Shown: piece after piece, positions 1 through 7,484 of the stretch | How the letters are laid out: every line of letters begins with the position of its first letter | Numbering within the stretch: the first letter of the stretch is position 1 | NCBI RefSeq assembly: GCF_900104185.1 | Contig: NZ_FNIZ01000024.1 | Span: forward strand, 1 to 60,603 | DNA from: Halobacillus aidingensis | GTDB taxonomy: Bacteria > Bacillota > Bacilli > Bacillales > Halobacillaceae | Reading direction: 5' to 3' | DNA: 60,603 bases | Notes under the pieces: generated by a model | Databases searched by the model: none | What the model was told of the DNA's origin: nothing | The model's input: only the letters and a program-made list of their open reading frames with translations | Program-made: the position numbers and the translations under genes

Positions 1-283
1 ACCTCACCAACTAGCTAATGCGCCGCGGGCCCATCTGTAAGTGATAGCAAGAAGCCATCTTTCAACTTTCCTTCATGCGAAAGAAAGTATTACCCGGCAT
101 TAGCCCCGGTTTCCCGGGGTTATTCCGATCTTACAGGCAGGTTGCCCACGTGTTACTCACCCGTCCGCCGCTCGTTCCACGAGCTTCACCCCGAAGGGAT
201 CCACTCGCTTCCCGCGCTCGACTTGCATGTATTAGGCACGCCGCCAGCGTTCGTCCTGAGCCAGGATCAAACTCTCCATAAAA
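1..283 (-). rRNA. rrs: 16S ribosomal RNA, 5' part (partial)
   Basis: Read on the minus strand, the sequence begins with the universal 16S start (GAGAGTTTGATCCTGGCTCAG at about 259-279) and runs through the V1 and V2 regions to the window edge. About 283 of roughly 1,550 bases are present. The mature 5' end is placed near 283 by comparison with B. subtilis. The V1-V2 pattern resembles halophilic bacilli such as Halobacillus; this is recall, not a search. Promoters and a boxA-like leader lie upstream at 375-628. Confidence 0.97.
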
Positions 284-374
284 GTTAAGTTTGACTTGCT
301 CATTTGCACACCGAATGTGCTTTGTTTCAAATTTCTTCTATAAAGAAGAAATGTTTTGACGTACTGGTTGGTTC

Positions 375-393
375 GTTCAGTTTTCAAAGATCA
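375..393 (-). promoter_or_regulatory. boxA-like element in the rRNA leader
   Basis: The minus strand reads TGATCTTTGAAAACTGAAC, the element found in Bacillales rRNA leaders about 100 bases before the 16S gene. It resembles the boxA antitermination signal bound by NusB and S10 in other bacteria. Its place between the promoters and the mature 16S end fits. No gene lies between 284 and 755; that stretch holds this leader and the promoters. Confidence 0.75.
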
Positions 394-428
394 AATGTTT
401 TGTTTGCCGCTTTGTCAGCGACTTTATC

Positions 429-457
429 AGTTTATCACTTTCGGTTGTTTGTGTCAA
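429..457 (-). promoter_or_regulatory. rRNA promoter P2 (sigma A)
   Basis: The minus strand has a -35 box TTGACA (452-457) and a -10 box TAAACT (429-434) with a 17-base spacer. An A-rich stretch precedes the -35 box, as in UP elements. It is the promoter nearest the 16S gene. Tandem promoters 70-100 bases apart are usual for Bacillus rRNA operons. Confidence 0.8.
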
Positions 458-504
458 CAACTTTTTTGTGATATTTTTTTGCTGTCGTTTTGGCGACAAG
501 TAAT

Positions 505-533
505 AATTTATCATGTCTGCCCCGCAGTGTCAA
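505..533 (-). promoter_or_regulatory. rRNA promoter P1 (sigma A)
   Basis: The minus strand has a -35 box TTGACA (528-533) and a -10 box TAAATT (505-510) with a 17-base spacer. An A-tract lies just upstream. P1 and P2 share the string AAGTTGTTGACAC around their -35 boxes, so the pair looks duplicated. The -10 boxes are 76 bases apart. Confidence 0.8.
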
Positions 534-598
534 CAACTTTTTTTAAATGACATTCGTTCGTTTCCGCTGCGTTGTGTTGCTTTCCGACAACGATTAAT

Positions 599-628
599 AA
601 TATATCACAGACTAAAAAAGAAAAGCAA
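599..628 (-). promoter_or_regulatory. possible third, upstream rRNA promoter
   Basis: The minus strand has TTGCTT (623-628), an 18-base spacer and TATATT (599-604). The match is weaker than P1 and P2, and the surroundings are very AT-rich, so chance is possible. If real it is the most upstream of three tandem starts. Confidence 0.4.
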
Positions 629-684
629 TGCTTTTTTAGAAATTCATTAAAAAAATTATTTCAATGAGCAACGATGCATAGGAA

Positions 685-709
685 AAGCCCTGATCTACAT
701 CCAGGGCTT
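685..709 (-). terminator. intrinsic terminator after the 73-residue gene
   Basis: The arms aagccctg (685-692) and cagggctt (702-709) form an 8-base-pair stem around a 9-base loop. On the minus strand a short T run follows. It lies 46 bases past the stop of the small gene at 756-977 and upstream of the rRNA promoters, so it may insulate them. Confidence 0.6.
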
Positions 710-755
710 AGTTTTTGACCATTAGCATTATTGATAAGCTGAAATGATTATAGCA

Positions 756-977
756 TTAATTTTGTTTCTTTTTCCTTGGCATATACTGTAGACATTCTTC
801 TCTAGTTGCAAACCTTCGGAAGATCTGAAAAAGAACTTCATACCTTTCTTCCATCGCTCTTTTCAGTCCTTGGTCTATTCTGTGGTCTCCTAGGTCAAAC
901 GTGATTTCTTCCATCTCTCTCTTTAACAAGTATTCAATTTCACGACGTTCCTGTTCATTAATCATTAAACCATGCAC
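756..977 (-). CDS. small conserved-looking protein of unknown function (73 aa)
   Basis: I do not recognise the family. The start is GTG at 975-977, chosen because GGGAGGT lies 8 bases upstream; the next in-frame ATG (963-965) would be 20 bases away. The product is 73 residues, charged and probably all helical, rich in Glu and Arg, with one Cys, no signal peptide and no membrane segment. It ends in a basic tail (RKKKQN). A terminator follows at 685-709. The gene sits between the rRNA promoters and the divergent pdaB, where B. subtilis has no such gene as far as I recall. The good ribosome site and terminator argue that it is expressed. Confidence 0.65.
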   Translation of the reverse strand: MHGLMINEQERREIEYLLKREMEEITFDLGDHRIDQGLKRAMEERYEVLFQIFRRFATREECLQYMPRKKKQN

Positions 978-1035
978 CTTAAAGGACCTCCCTTGAACAA
1001 CTCTCTATATTTTTACCCTAAATCTTGTGTTTTTA

Positions 1036-1063
1036 GCATAGGTTGTCCTTTTTTTCATATGTA
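1036..1063 (+). promoter_or_regulatory. possible sporulation-type promoter of pdaB
   Basis: GCATA (1036-1040) and CATATGTA (1056-1063) are 15 bases apart and resemble sigma E or sigma G boxes. They lie about 30 bases before the pdaB start, which suits a gene made in sporulating cells. The spacer is shorter than usual, so this is tentative. Confidence 0.3.
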
Positions 1064-1095
1064 TAGAACATATTGGAAGGAAGGTGAATCGTGCA

Positions 1096-1854
1096 ATGAG
1101 TTTCTACACTTGGAAAGCTGAGCGGATGAAACGCTATGGAGTTGTGGTGGCTTTGGCATTTTTTTGTGCCCTTTTCTTGTGGATCGGACAGTGGAGTCAA
1201 CTCCCCGTCTTTTCTAATGAAGGTGAGCCCCGTGCTTTGACACAAGGAAGCGATAAAAATTCGAACGTTGCACTGACATTTAATATAAGCTGGGGAACAG
1301 AGAAGGTCCACGACGTGTTGAAGCAGTTAGAAGCGAACAAGGCCCAGGCAACTTTTTTCGTTAGTGGGGAATGGGCAGAGCGTCACCCCGATATTATTAA
1401 GGCTATTCATGAAGGAAAACACGAAATCGGGATGATGGGATATAAATACGAAAGTTACCTTGAACAAAAGCCCGCACAAGTACAACAAGACTTGAACAAA
1501 GCGAAGGAAACTTTTGAAAAATTGGGCTTTGAAGAAATCAAATGGATCCGTCCTCCTCATGGTCATATGGATAAAGAGGTTTTGAAGATGATTGAAGACA
1601 AAGGAATGCAAGCTGTGCAATGGAGTATTAATCCAAGGGACTGGGAAAACCCTGGAACGAACTCCATCATAGATACCGTTCTGAATGAGGGGTCTGAAGG
1701 AGATATCATCTTGATGCATGCTTCTGACTCGGTAAAACAGACGGCAAAAGCTCTTGAGGTCATCTTGCCCGGTTTGAAACAAAAAGGACTGAAATTCGTA
1801 AGCATTACTGAACTAGTCAGCGGCGCAGAATCAGAAACCACTCAAATTGAATAA
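1096..1854 (+). CDS. pdaB: PdaB, sporulation polysaccharide deacetylase-family protein
   Basis: PdaB is needed to keep spores stable late in sporulation. This copy has 252 residues: an N-terminal membrane anchor (about 15-32) followed by a NodB-like domain. I placed the start at ATG 1096, which has AAGGAAGGTG 9 bases upstream and matches the family start; a GTG at 1084 sits too close to that site. The first NodB motif reads TFNISWG, with Asn63 where B. subtilis PdaB, as I recall it, has Asp. The usual metal-binding His pair is replaced by an MGYKY segment, as in other PdaB proteins. Classical deacetylase activity is therefore doubtful. The gene is convergent with kbaA and ends in a shared terminator. 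Confidence 0.9.
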   Translation: MSFYTWKAERMKRYGVVVALAFFCALFLWIGQWSQLPVFSNEGEPRALTQGSDKNSNVALTFNISWGTEKVHDVLKQLEANKAQATFFVSGEWAERHPDIIKAIHEGKHEIGMMGYKYESYLEQKPAQVQQDLNKAKETFEKLGFEEIKWIRPPHGHMDKEVLKMIEDKGMQAVQWSINPRDWENPGTNSIIDTVLNEGSEGDIILMHASDSVKQTAKALEVILPGLKQKGLKFVSITELVSGAESETTQIE

Positions 1855-1861
1855 TCGCCTA

Positions 1862-1902
1862 AAAAAACAACCACCGCTACTCCTATGCGGTGGTTGTTTT
1901 TT
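1862..1902. terminator. bidirectional terminator between pdaB and kbaA
   Basis: A stem of about 16 base pairs (aaaaaacaaccaccgc with gcggtggttgtttttt) encloses a 9-base loop. It has A and T runs on both sides, so it can stop transcripts from either strand. Its right end touches the kbaA stop codon. Confidence 0.9.
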
Positions 1903-2504
1903 TAAGCAGCTTTTTCAGATGTTTTCGTTATACGGTGAAGTAAAATAAGTTGATAAGCATTACAGATGAACAAAGGAATAATCATAAGCCATACATAATC
2001 ACTGCCCTGGGCTCTCAAGGCAGGGACCCACTCTACACTCGTAACGACAATCATAAAAAACAGTGCAGGAATAAAAGCATGCCACTTCGTTTCCTTTGCT
2101 TTTATATAAGCAACGATTATGGAGAGACCAAGAAGACCTAAGGCTGTCCATAAAAATGGCCAGATGGATGCGTCCTCTGCTGCTGCCTGGTATCTAAAGT
2201 ACACGAGGTCAAAAAGCGTAAAAGCGATCAAGAAGAGTTGGACAGGGATCCATAAAGAACGGAAAATCCCCTTTCCAAACTGATTGACTGTCAGATAGGC
2301 GAAGAAACCCATTTGACTAATGATGCTGAATATAAATCCAAGACCCGCAAAAAATAACAATAAGCCAAAGAGCTCAAAGAGTTGCAACGGCTTCAGCACT
2401 TCAGCATAAGAATCATATTTAAAAATAAAACTGATGATCAACGTCGTCAAACCGCCGATCCATAAGGTCGTTAAAAACAACCTTACCCATTTACGACTAT
2501 TCAC
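1902..2504 (-). CDS. kbaA: KbaA, activator of KinB signalling
   Basis: KbaA is a membrane protein required for KinB to feed phosphate into the Spo0A phosphorelay at the start of sporulation. The 200-residue product is close to the B. subtilis length (198) and shares stretches such as SQMGFFA and FDLVYFRY. About six hydrophobic segments are visible. The start is GTG at 2502-2504 with AGGGGGA 7 bases upstream. Neighbours are pdaB (convergent) and gerD (divergent), the same local order as in B. subtilis. The stop codon overlaps the arm of the shared terminator. Confidence 0.9.
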   Translation of the reverse strand: MNSRKWVRLFLTTLWIGGLTTLIISFIFKYDSYAEVLKPLQLFELFGLLLFFAGLGFIFSIISQMGFFAYLTVNQFGKGIFRSLWIPVQLFLIAFTLFDLVYFRYQAAAEDASIWPFLWTALGLLGLSIIVAYIKAKETKWHAFIPALFFMIVVTSVEWVPALRAQGSDYVWLMIIPLFICNAYQLILLHRITKTSEKAA

Positions 2505-2580
2505 GGAAGTTCCCCCTATTATACAAAAAACTTTTCAACCGTATTTTACCACGAAGCCGAGCTTTTTTCCTCCAGTCTTC

Positions 2581-2610
2581 GTATAATTTCTGTCGAATCG
2601 CAGATAGTAA
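2581..2610 (+). promoter_or_regulatory. possible sigma G promoter of gerD
   Basis: GTATA (2581-2585) and GATAGTAA (2603-2610) are separated by 17 bases. They fit the forespore sigma G pattern loosely. gerD is a sigma G gene in B. subtilis, and these boxes lie about 35 bases before the start. Treat as a candidate. Confidence 0.35.
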
Positions 2611-2644
2611 ACGTAAGGAGAACTTAAGAAAGGGGACATGCAAA

Positions 2645-3298
2645 ATGTCCAAACTCCGATTCTTATGTCCCGTCCTACTCCTTGTACTCCTGGCTGCTTG
2701 CAGCGGGGCATCAAGTGCAAGTGAACAGACGGATTATGATACAACGAAAAAGATGATCGTTGATATTCTGAAATCGGACGACGGGAAGAAAGCGATGACT
2801 GAAGTCCTTTCTGATGAGAAAATGCAGCAACAGATGGCCCTCGAGTCAGAAGTTGTTTCGCAGGCTGTCCAACAGACACTCGTATCTGAAGAAGGAAAAG
2901 CTTTTTGGAGTAAAATGTTCTCCGACCCAAAGTTCGTCCAAGAGTTCAGTAAAGTCCTTGAAGATCAACAGAAAAAGTTGATGAAAGGGTTAATGAAAGA
3001 TGCTGAGTACCAAAAATTGATGATTGAGCTTTATAAAAACCCTGAAATGATGAAGGAAATGGTTACCGTCATGGAAGGGCAGCAATTCCGCTCGCATCTG
3101 CAGAAAACGATAGAAGAAACTTTGAACAGCCCTGTTTTCCAAGCGAAAATGAGTGAAACCTTATTGAAAGCAGCGGAGAAAATGCAGAGTGGTGGCGGAG
3201 GGAAATCCGAGTCCTCCGATCAAGGCGGGCAAAGCAGCAGTGAAGAACAATCCGGCAACGGGAGCAGCGGTGAAGGAGAAAAAAGTCAGCAAGGCTAA
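2645..3298 (+). CDS. gerD: GerD, spore germination lipoprotein
   Basis: GerD is an inner spore membrane lipoprotein that clusters nutrient germinant receptors into the germinosome. The 217-residue protein has a lipoprotein signal with lipobox LAAC (Cys19), so it is probably lipid-anchored. A helical core of about residues 28-180 carries several repeated Asp/Glu-Lys-Met segments. The tail (about 181-217) is low complexity, rich in Ser, Gly, Glu and Gln. AAAGGGG precedes the ATG start. The gene is divergent from kbaA and convergent with salA, with which it shares a terminator. Confidence 0.92.
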   Translation: MSKLRFLCPVLLLVLLAACSGASSASEQTDYDTTKKMIVDILKSDDGKKAMTEVLSDEKMQQQMALESEVVSQAVQQTLVSEEGKAFWSKMFSDPKFVQEFSKVLEDQQKKLMKGLMKDAEYQKLMIELYKNPEMMKEMVTVMEGQQFRSHLQKTIEETLNSPVFQAKMSETLLKAAEKMQSGGGGKSESSDQGGQSSSEEQSGNGSSGEGEKSQQG

Positions 3299-3310
3299 CC
3301 ACAAGCCAAA

Positions 3311-3343
3311 AAAACACGCACTTCTTTGAGAAGTGCGTGTTTT
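3311..3343. terminator. bidirectional terminator between gerD and salA
   Basis: The arms aaaacacgcacttct and agaagtgcgtgtttt form a near-perfect stem of about 15 base pairs, with A and T runs at the two ends. It serves the converging gerD and salA. Confidence 0.9.
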
Positions 3344-3347
3344 GATA

Positions 3348-4400
3348 TTAATATTTATCGATTACTTTTGCAGCCATATTACGGTAAATGACACCGATTG
3401 GATGATCTGCCTGGTAGACAGATGGCGCGAAAACATCTTCTTCTTCGTAAGGCTGTTGAAGCGGCACATGGCCGAGAACTCCTGTTTGAAGGGTTTCTGC
3501 GAGCTTCACGCCGCCTCCTCTACCGAAGACGAACTCTTTGTTCCCTGTCTCTTTACTTTCAAAATAAGCCATGTTTTCAACGACACCAAGAATTTCATGT
3601 TCCGTTTTCAGAGCCATTTGACCTGCACGCGCAGCTACGAAAGCGGCCGTCGGGTGCGGAGTCGTAACGATGATTTCTTTAGAAGATGGAAGCATGGAAT
3701 GTACATCCAATGCCACATCACCGGTTCCCGGCGGCAAATCAAGAAGCAGGTAATCGAGGTCGCCCCATTCCACTTCTTTGAAAAAGCTCGTCAACATTTT
3801 GCCGAGCATAGGTCCGCGCCAGATAATCGGAGAATTATCTTCTACAAAGAAACCCATCGATACAAGCTTGACCCCGAACCGTTCTACAGGAATAATCTTC
3901 TCTCCGCGAACGACTGGTCGTTCTTCAACACCCATCATATCCGGAACACTGAAACCATAAATATCCGCGTCAATGATCCCAACTTTCTTACCAAGGCGTG
4001 TTAAAGCTACGGCAAGGTTAACCGTGACTGTGGATTTCCCTACGCCACCCTTACCACTGGCAATGGAGATGAACTTCGTCCCTGTATTTCCACCTAGAAG
4101 AGAGGCTTCCTGCTCCTGCTCCGCTTCAGGTTGGAACCTTTGAATCACTTCATCTGGAAGCTGGTCGAAACGCAAGCCGACCGTTGCCGCTCCACCACTT
4201 TTCAGCGCATTGACAATTTTCTGCTGCAATTCCATCTGTTCAGCCGTATTTGTCTTTCCGATCAATATTTTTACGCTGACATGATTTTTTTCTTCCTTGA
4301 TTTTTATCTCTTCAACTCCACCGGTTTCTTCCAACGTTTTATGTAAAAACGGGTCTTCGATTGAATGGAGGATTTCTAGTACTTTTCCTTCTGTCAACAA
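3348..4400 (-). CDS. salA: SalA, Mrp/ApbC-family P-loop ATPase
   Basis: The protein is related to Mrp/NBP35 iron-sulfur cluster carriers. In B. subtilis, SalA acts as a regulator that lowers scoC expression and so raises exoprotease production. The order is an N-terminal MIP18-like domain (about 1-85), a linker, then the ATPase with a deviant Walker A motif GKGGVGKS (residues 116-123). The CxxC pair that Mrp proteins use to hold a cluster is missing: the ENMAYF motif is followed by ESKETGNKEF. This favours a regulatory role. The start is TTG at 4398-4400 with AAGGATGGTG 7 bases upstream. The length, 350 residues, is normal. Confidence 0.88.
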   Translation of the reverse strand: MLTEGKVLEILHSIEDPFLHKTLEETGGVEEIKIKEEKNHVSVKILIGKTNTAEQMELQQKIVNALKSGGAATVGLRFDQLPDEVIQRFQPEAEQEQEASLLGGNTGTKFISIASGKGGVGKSTVTVNLAVALTRLGKKVGIIDADIYGFSVPDMMGVEERPVVRGEKIIPVERFGVKLVSMGFFVEDNSPIIWRGPMLGKMLTSFFKEVEWGDLDYLLLDLPPGTGDVALDVHSMLPSSKEIIVTTPHPTAAFVAARAGQMALKTEHEILGVVENMAYFESKETGNKEFVFGRGGGVKLAETLQTGVLGHVPLQQPYEEEDVFAPSVYQADHPIGVIYRNMAAKVIDKY

Positions 4401-4481
4401 GCCGGTTCACCATCCTTAGAAATATGTTTCACTATGGCTAGTATAACATATATGAAACGCTTTCTAAGTGATTTGCTTCAA

Positions 4482-5207
4482 TCAGTCGTCAGAAGGAAGC
4501 TCTCTTTCTGTGACATACCGGAGCACACCCTGATAGATGGATGCTGACATTTTCCTTTGGTAATCATTATCCTTTAACAATTCTCGCTCCCCTGGGTTCG
4601 ACAAAAACCCGGCTTCCACTAAAACACCTGGGGCTTTCGCGTGTTTAAGGATATAAATATTAGACAAACCAAAAGCTCCCCGATCCGTATTCCCTATGTT
4701 CTCCTTGATTTCAGATTGAATGAACTTCGCCAAGGTTTTGCTTTCCTCATTTTTTGGATAGTAAAAGGTCTGGGCGCCGCTCCATTTTTCAGATGGAATG
4801 GCATTCAAATGTAAACTGATGTATAAATCCGCTTCTTTTTCCTCAATGTACTGAACCCTGTTTCGGACATCTTCCGCTTGCCTGCGCCGCGCTTTTTCCG
4901 CTTCATCTGATGCAAGGTCATTGTCATCATCACGGGTGAGGTACACGAGTGCACCCGCTTGCTGCAAATAATCACGAAGGTATTCAGCCATTTGCAAAGT
5001 AATGACTTTCTCTTCCGTACCATCTTTGCCAGAAGCACCAGCATCAGGTCCTCCATGTCCTGGATCCAATACAATCACTTTCCCCGATAGAGGGGACGAC
5101 CATACCGTCCAGGCATCCTTTGCCTCCTGAATCGGATAGGATACGGCGCACACCAGTACAATGATTCCTGATAACCATAAAAATGTTTTCAACCTAGGTT
5201 TTCGCAT
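4482..5207 (-). CDS. cwlD: CwlD, spore cortex N-acetylmuramoyl-L-alanine amidase
   Basis: CwlD removes the peptide from muramic acid, the first step in making muramic-delta-lactam in spore cortex. This lactam marks the cortex for lysis in germination. The 241-residue protein has an N-terminal signal or anchor (about 8-25) and an Amidase_3 domain. Likely zinc ligands are His51 (DPGHGG), a Glu near 65 and His133 (SLHLNA); the likely catalytic Glu is Glu198 (VEAGFLSN). The ATG start has AAGGGAG upstream. It lies just upstream of salA in transcription order, as in B. subtilis. In most spore formers the GerD-like lipoprotein GerS assists CwlD only in clostridia, so no partner is expected here. Confidence 0.92.
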   Translation of the reverse strand: MRKPRLKTFLWLSGIIVLVCAVSYPIQEAKDAWTVWSSPLSGKVIVLDPGHGGPDAGASGKDGTEEKVITLQMAEYLRDYLQQAGALVYLTRDDDNDLASDEAEKARRRQAEDVRNRVQYIEEKEADLYISLHLNAIPSEKWSGAQTFYYPKNEESKTLAKFIQSEIKENIGNTDRGAFGLSNIYILKHAKAPGVLVEAGFLSNPGERELLKDNDYQRKMSASIYQGVLRYVTERELPSDD

Positions 5208-5316
5208 GCCTCACACTCCCTTATACTCCTCCCTTTTTCACTATATGGGACAGGGTGGACAAATATGTGAAGGCATGAGAAAGCTTTTTAATAGTTAGGA
5301 ACCCTGGGAATCAAAT

Positions 5317-6165
5317 TCACACAAGCAACCGAATACCATTACTTGATGGGTCCATCGTGTAGATAACTCCTTCTTTTTCATCGACAGACGCTCCCATTTG
5401 CAGAATTCTATTGATCGCTTCTTTCCTTGAGTGTTCCTGAGGAAAATGAATATCAAACCATTTCAATCCTGCTTCCTGATCTTCTGGAATCGGAGCATCG
5501 GCACCCTTCCATGTATTAAGCCCAATATGATGATGGTAATTGGCCGATGAAATAAATAAGGCCTGATCACCGAAACTGCTCACTATATCGAATCCTAGAC
5601 CGTCACAATAAAATTGCTTCGCTTGTGCAAGATCTGATACATGAAGATGAATATGGCCCATGACCGTACGATCCGGCAGCCCCATCCACCCGGCGTTGGT
5701 TTCAAATCGGAATAACTCTTCGAAATCCAACGGGTCGACGGTCATTTTCACCTCATTTCCTGACCATTCCCATAATGAGGAGGGCCGGTCGATATACACT
5801 TCTATACCATTTCCATCAGGATCCGAGAAGTAAATGGCTTCACTAACGAGATGATCCGCCGAAGCCACCTGGATGTTGTTCTTAAGCAAATGTTTGACCA
5901 AATCGGCAAGGTCCGCCTTTTCTGGTAAAAGGAGTGCAAAATGATACAGCCCTGTTGCTTTTCTGTTTGCTGGTATACCCTCACTAACCTCTTCAAGGAC
6001 AAGAAGCGGCTTTTCTCCCCCTCCACTTAAGTAAACCGCATGACCGGACCGCTTCCATATTTGAAAACCAATAATGGTTGTGTAAAACTCCAACAATCGC
6101 TCTAGGTCCATGACTTTCAAAGTGACCTGAGTGACGTGGGTGTTTTCTTTTTCATGAAAAAGCAT
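5317..6165 (-). CDS. catE: CatE-like extradiol ring-cleaving dioxygenase (VOC family)
   Basis: Two vicinal-oxygen-chelate modules are visible, about 10-128 and 168-282. The whole resembles B. subtilis CatE (YfiE), a catechol-2,3-dioxygenase of about the same length (282 here). Shared stretches include GLYHFALLLP, YFSDPDGNGIE and HIHLHVSD. Candidate metal ligands are in the second module: the HIHLH motif near 171-175, the run YHHHIGLN near 210-217 and a C-terminal acidic residue. The ATG start has GGAGGGG upstream. The gene is flanked by cwlD and rpsI and looks like a single-gene unit. The natural substrate cannot be told from sequence, and a glyoxalase-type role is possible. Confidence 0.72.
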   Translation of the reverse strand: MLFHEKENTHVTQVTLKVMDLERLLEFYTTIIGFQIWKRSGHAVYLSGGGEKPLLVLEEVSEGIPANRKATGLYHFALLLPEKADLADLVKHLLKNNIQVASADHLVSEAIYFSDPDGNGIEVYIDRPSSLWEWSGNEVKMTVDPLDFEELFRFETNAGWMGLPDRTVMGHIHLHVSDLAQAKQFYCDGLGFDIVSSFGDQALFISSANYHHHIGLNTWKGADAPIPEDQEAGLKWFDIHFPQEHSRKEAINRILQMGASVDEKEGVIYTMDPSSNGIRLLV

Positions 6166-6244
6166 GTGAACCCCTCCATACGTATATCTTTTCCCTTAGT
6201 ATATCGAAATAAGGATTTTACAGATATTCATATGCTTTCAATTA

Positions 6245-6337
6245 TGTCTGGCACCGGTTTTACTTTCATAGGTGCCAGGCACCCGTTTCGTTAAATCCAG
6301 TTCCTCGTACCATTTATCAGCCCACGGTGTCTGGCAC
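6245..6337. repeat. cluster of three short GTGYCTGGCAC-type repeats
   Basis: Three related units occur within 93 bases: tgtctggcacc (6245-6255), ggtgccaggcacc (6271-6283, nearly palindromic) and ggtgtctggcac (6326-6337). They lie in the gene-free stretch between the CatE-like gene and rpsI. Similar short palindromic units are, from memory, scattered in several Bacillaceae genomes. No function is assigned. Confidence 0.55.
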
Positions 6338-6369
6338 GACATATAAGATATCACCAACAAAAAAACATA

Positions 6370-6403
6370 AAAAAAAGACTCCCAACCGAGTCGGTTGAGA
6401 GCC
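6370..6403 (-). terminator. terminator of rplM-rpsI
   Basis: On the minus strand, a stem formed by GGCTCTCAACCGAC and TCGGTTGGGAGTC is followed by an unbroken run of eight T. It lies 18 bases past the rpsI stop and ends the rplM-rpsI transcript. Confidence 0.9.
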
Positions 6404-6420
6404 TTTTGTATAAGCATCGA

Positions 6421-6813
6421 TTAACGCTTGGAGAATTGTGGAGCGCGACGAGCACCTTTAAGACCGTATTTCTTACGCTCTTTCATACGTGCGTCACGAG
6501 TCAATAGACCAGCGCGTTTCAATGGTGTACGGTATTCAGGATCCGCTTGTAACAAAGCACGAGCGATTCCGTGACGGATTGCACCAGCTTGTCCTGTGAA
6601 TCCACCGCCATCTACGTTTACATATACATCATAGTTACCTTCAGTTTCTGTAACAGCTAGAGGCTGTTTCAGAATCATACGAAGAGTTTCATATGGGAAA
6701 AAGTCTTCAGCATCACGTTTGTTTACTACTACACGACCAGTTCCTGGAACAAGACGTACACGAGCTGTTGAGCTCTTACGACGACCAGTACCTGAGTATT
6801 GTACTTGTGCCAC
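6421..6813 (-). CDS. rpsI: 30S ribosomal protein S9
   Basis: S9 sits in the 30S head, and its C-terminal tail reaches the P-site tRNA. The 130-residue length and the C-terminal SKR tail are typical; the terminal Arg is the conserved P-site contact. The sequence opens with [20 protein letters not shown], as in other bacilli. The start is GTG at 6811-6813 with AAAGGAGG upstream. It follows rplM after an 18-base gap, forming the usual L13-S9 pair, with a terminator immediately downstream. Confidence 0.98.
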   Translation of the reverse strand: MAQVQYSGTGRRKSSTARVRLVPGTGRVVVNKRDAEDFFPYETLRMILKQPLAVTETEGNYDVYVNVDGGGFTGQAGAIRHGIARALLQADPEYRTPLKRAGLLTRDARMKERKKYGLKGARRAPQFSKR

Positions 6814-6831
6814 TAAGATTACCTCCTTTGA

Positions 6832-7269
6832 TTATCCGCGAAGTTCGTAAACTTCTGGTTTTTGTGCTTCATGTTTGTGTTCCGCACCAGCGTAAACATG
6901 AAGTTTCTTGCCCATCTTACGTCCAAGACTTCCTTTTGGAAGCATACCTTTAACAGCAAGCTCTAGCATTTGCTCAGGGTATTTCGTACGCATTTCGTTA
7001 GCCGTACGGGATTTCAAACCACCTACGTGGTTAGAGTGACGATAATAGATCTTATCGTTGATTTTGTTTCCTGTAAGTTGGATCTCACCAGCATTGATGA
7101 TGATGACGTGGTCACCTGTGTCAACGTGTGGTGTGTATGTTGGTTTATTTTTACCGCGAAGGATCGCAGCAACTTCGCTCGCTAAACGGCCGAGTGTTTG
7201 CCCTGCAGCATCCACAACATACCATTTACGTTCAACGTTGTTTTCATTTGCCATGAAAGTTGTGCGCAT
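6832..7269 (-). CDS. rplM: 50S ribosomal protein L13
   Basis: L13 is an early assembly protein of the 50S subunit. The 145 residues match the B. subtilis length. The core motif [13 protein letters not shown] and the C-terminal end [13 protein letters not shown] are diagnostic. The ATG start follows TCAGGAGGG. A clear sigma A promoter (7390-7419) and a leader of about 115 bases lie upstream, so the rplM-rpsI pair can be expressed apart from truA. Confidence 0.98.
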   Translation of the reverse strand: MRTTFMANENNVERKWYVVDAAGQTLGRLASEVAAILRGKNKPTYTPHVDTGDHVIIINAGEIQLTGNKINDKIYYRHSNHVGGLKSRTANEMRTKYPEQMLELAVKGMLPKGSLGRKMGKKLHVYAGAEHKHEAQKPEVYELRG

Positions 7270-7384
7270 ATCGGTTTCCCTCCTGAAATGTTTGATTTCT
7301 CATAGACTTCGTTACTACTTTATCATTTATCTCAAATACGATTAGTTTTCCGGGGCTAACCGTGGTACAGAAATAAAATGCCAT
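7270..7384 (-). ncRNA. rplM 5' leader, possible L13 autoregulatory leader
   Basis: About 115 transcribed bases separate the promoter from the rplM start. Bacilli carry an 'L13 leader' element at this place, thought to bind L13. I can see a C/G-rich segment (ACCACGGTTAGCCCCGG on the minus strand) but did not verify the full fold. The call rests mainly on position. Confidence 0.45.
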
Positions 7385-7389
7385 AGAAT

Positions 7390-7419
7390 ATAATATAACA
7401 CCTTGTAACTATATGTCAA
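7390..7419 (-). promoter_or_regulatory. sigma A promoter of rplM-rpsI
   Basis: The minus strand carries TTGACA (7414-7419), an 18-base spacer and TATTAT (7390-7395). Both boxes are strong. It lies in the gap between truA and rplM. Confidence 0.8.
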
Positions 7420-7484
7420 GGGCATGCACACCTGGATTCGTTGTTTTTTTAAAAGGAGAGCATCTTTTTCTAGGTCAAATCCTT

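Noticed and set aside
3333-4004. Plus-strand open frame of 223 codons opposite salA
   Set aside because: It is antisense to a clear, conserved gene. It has no ribosome site, and its composition is that of the complement of coding sequence.
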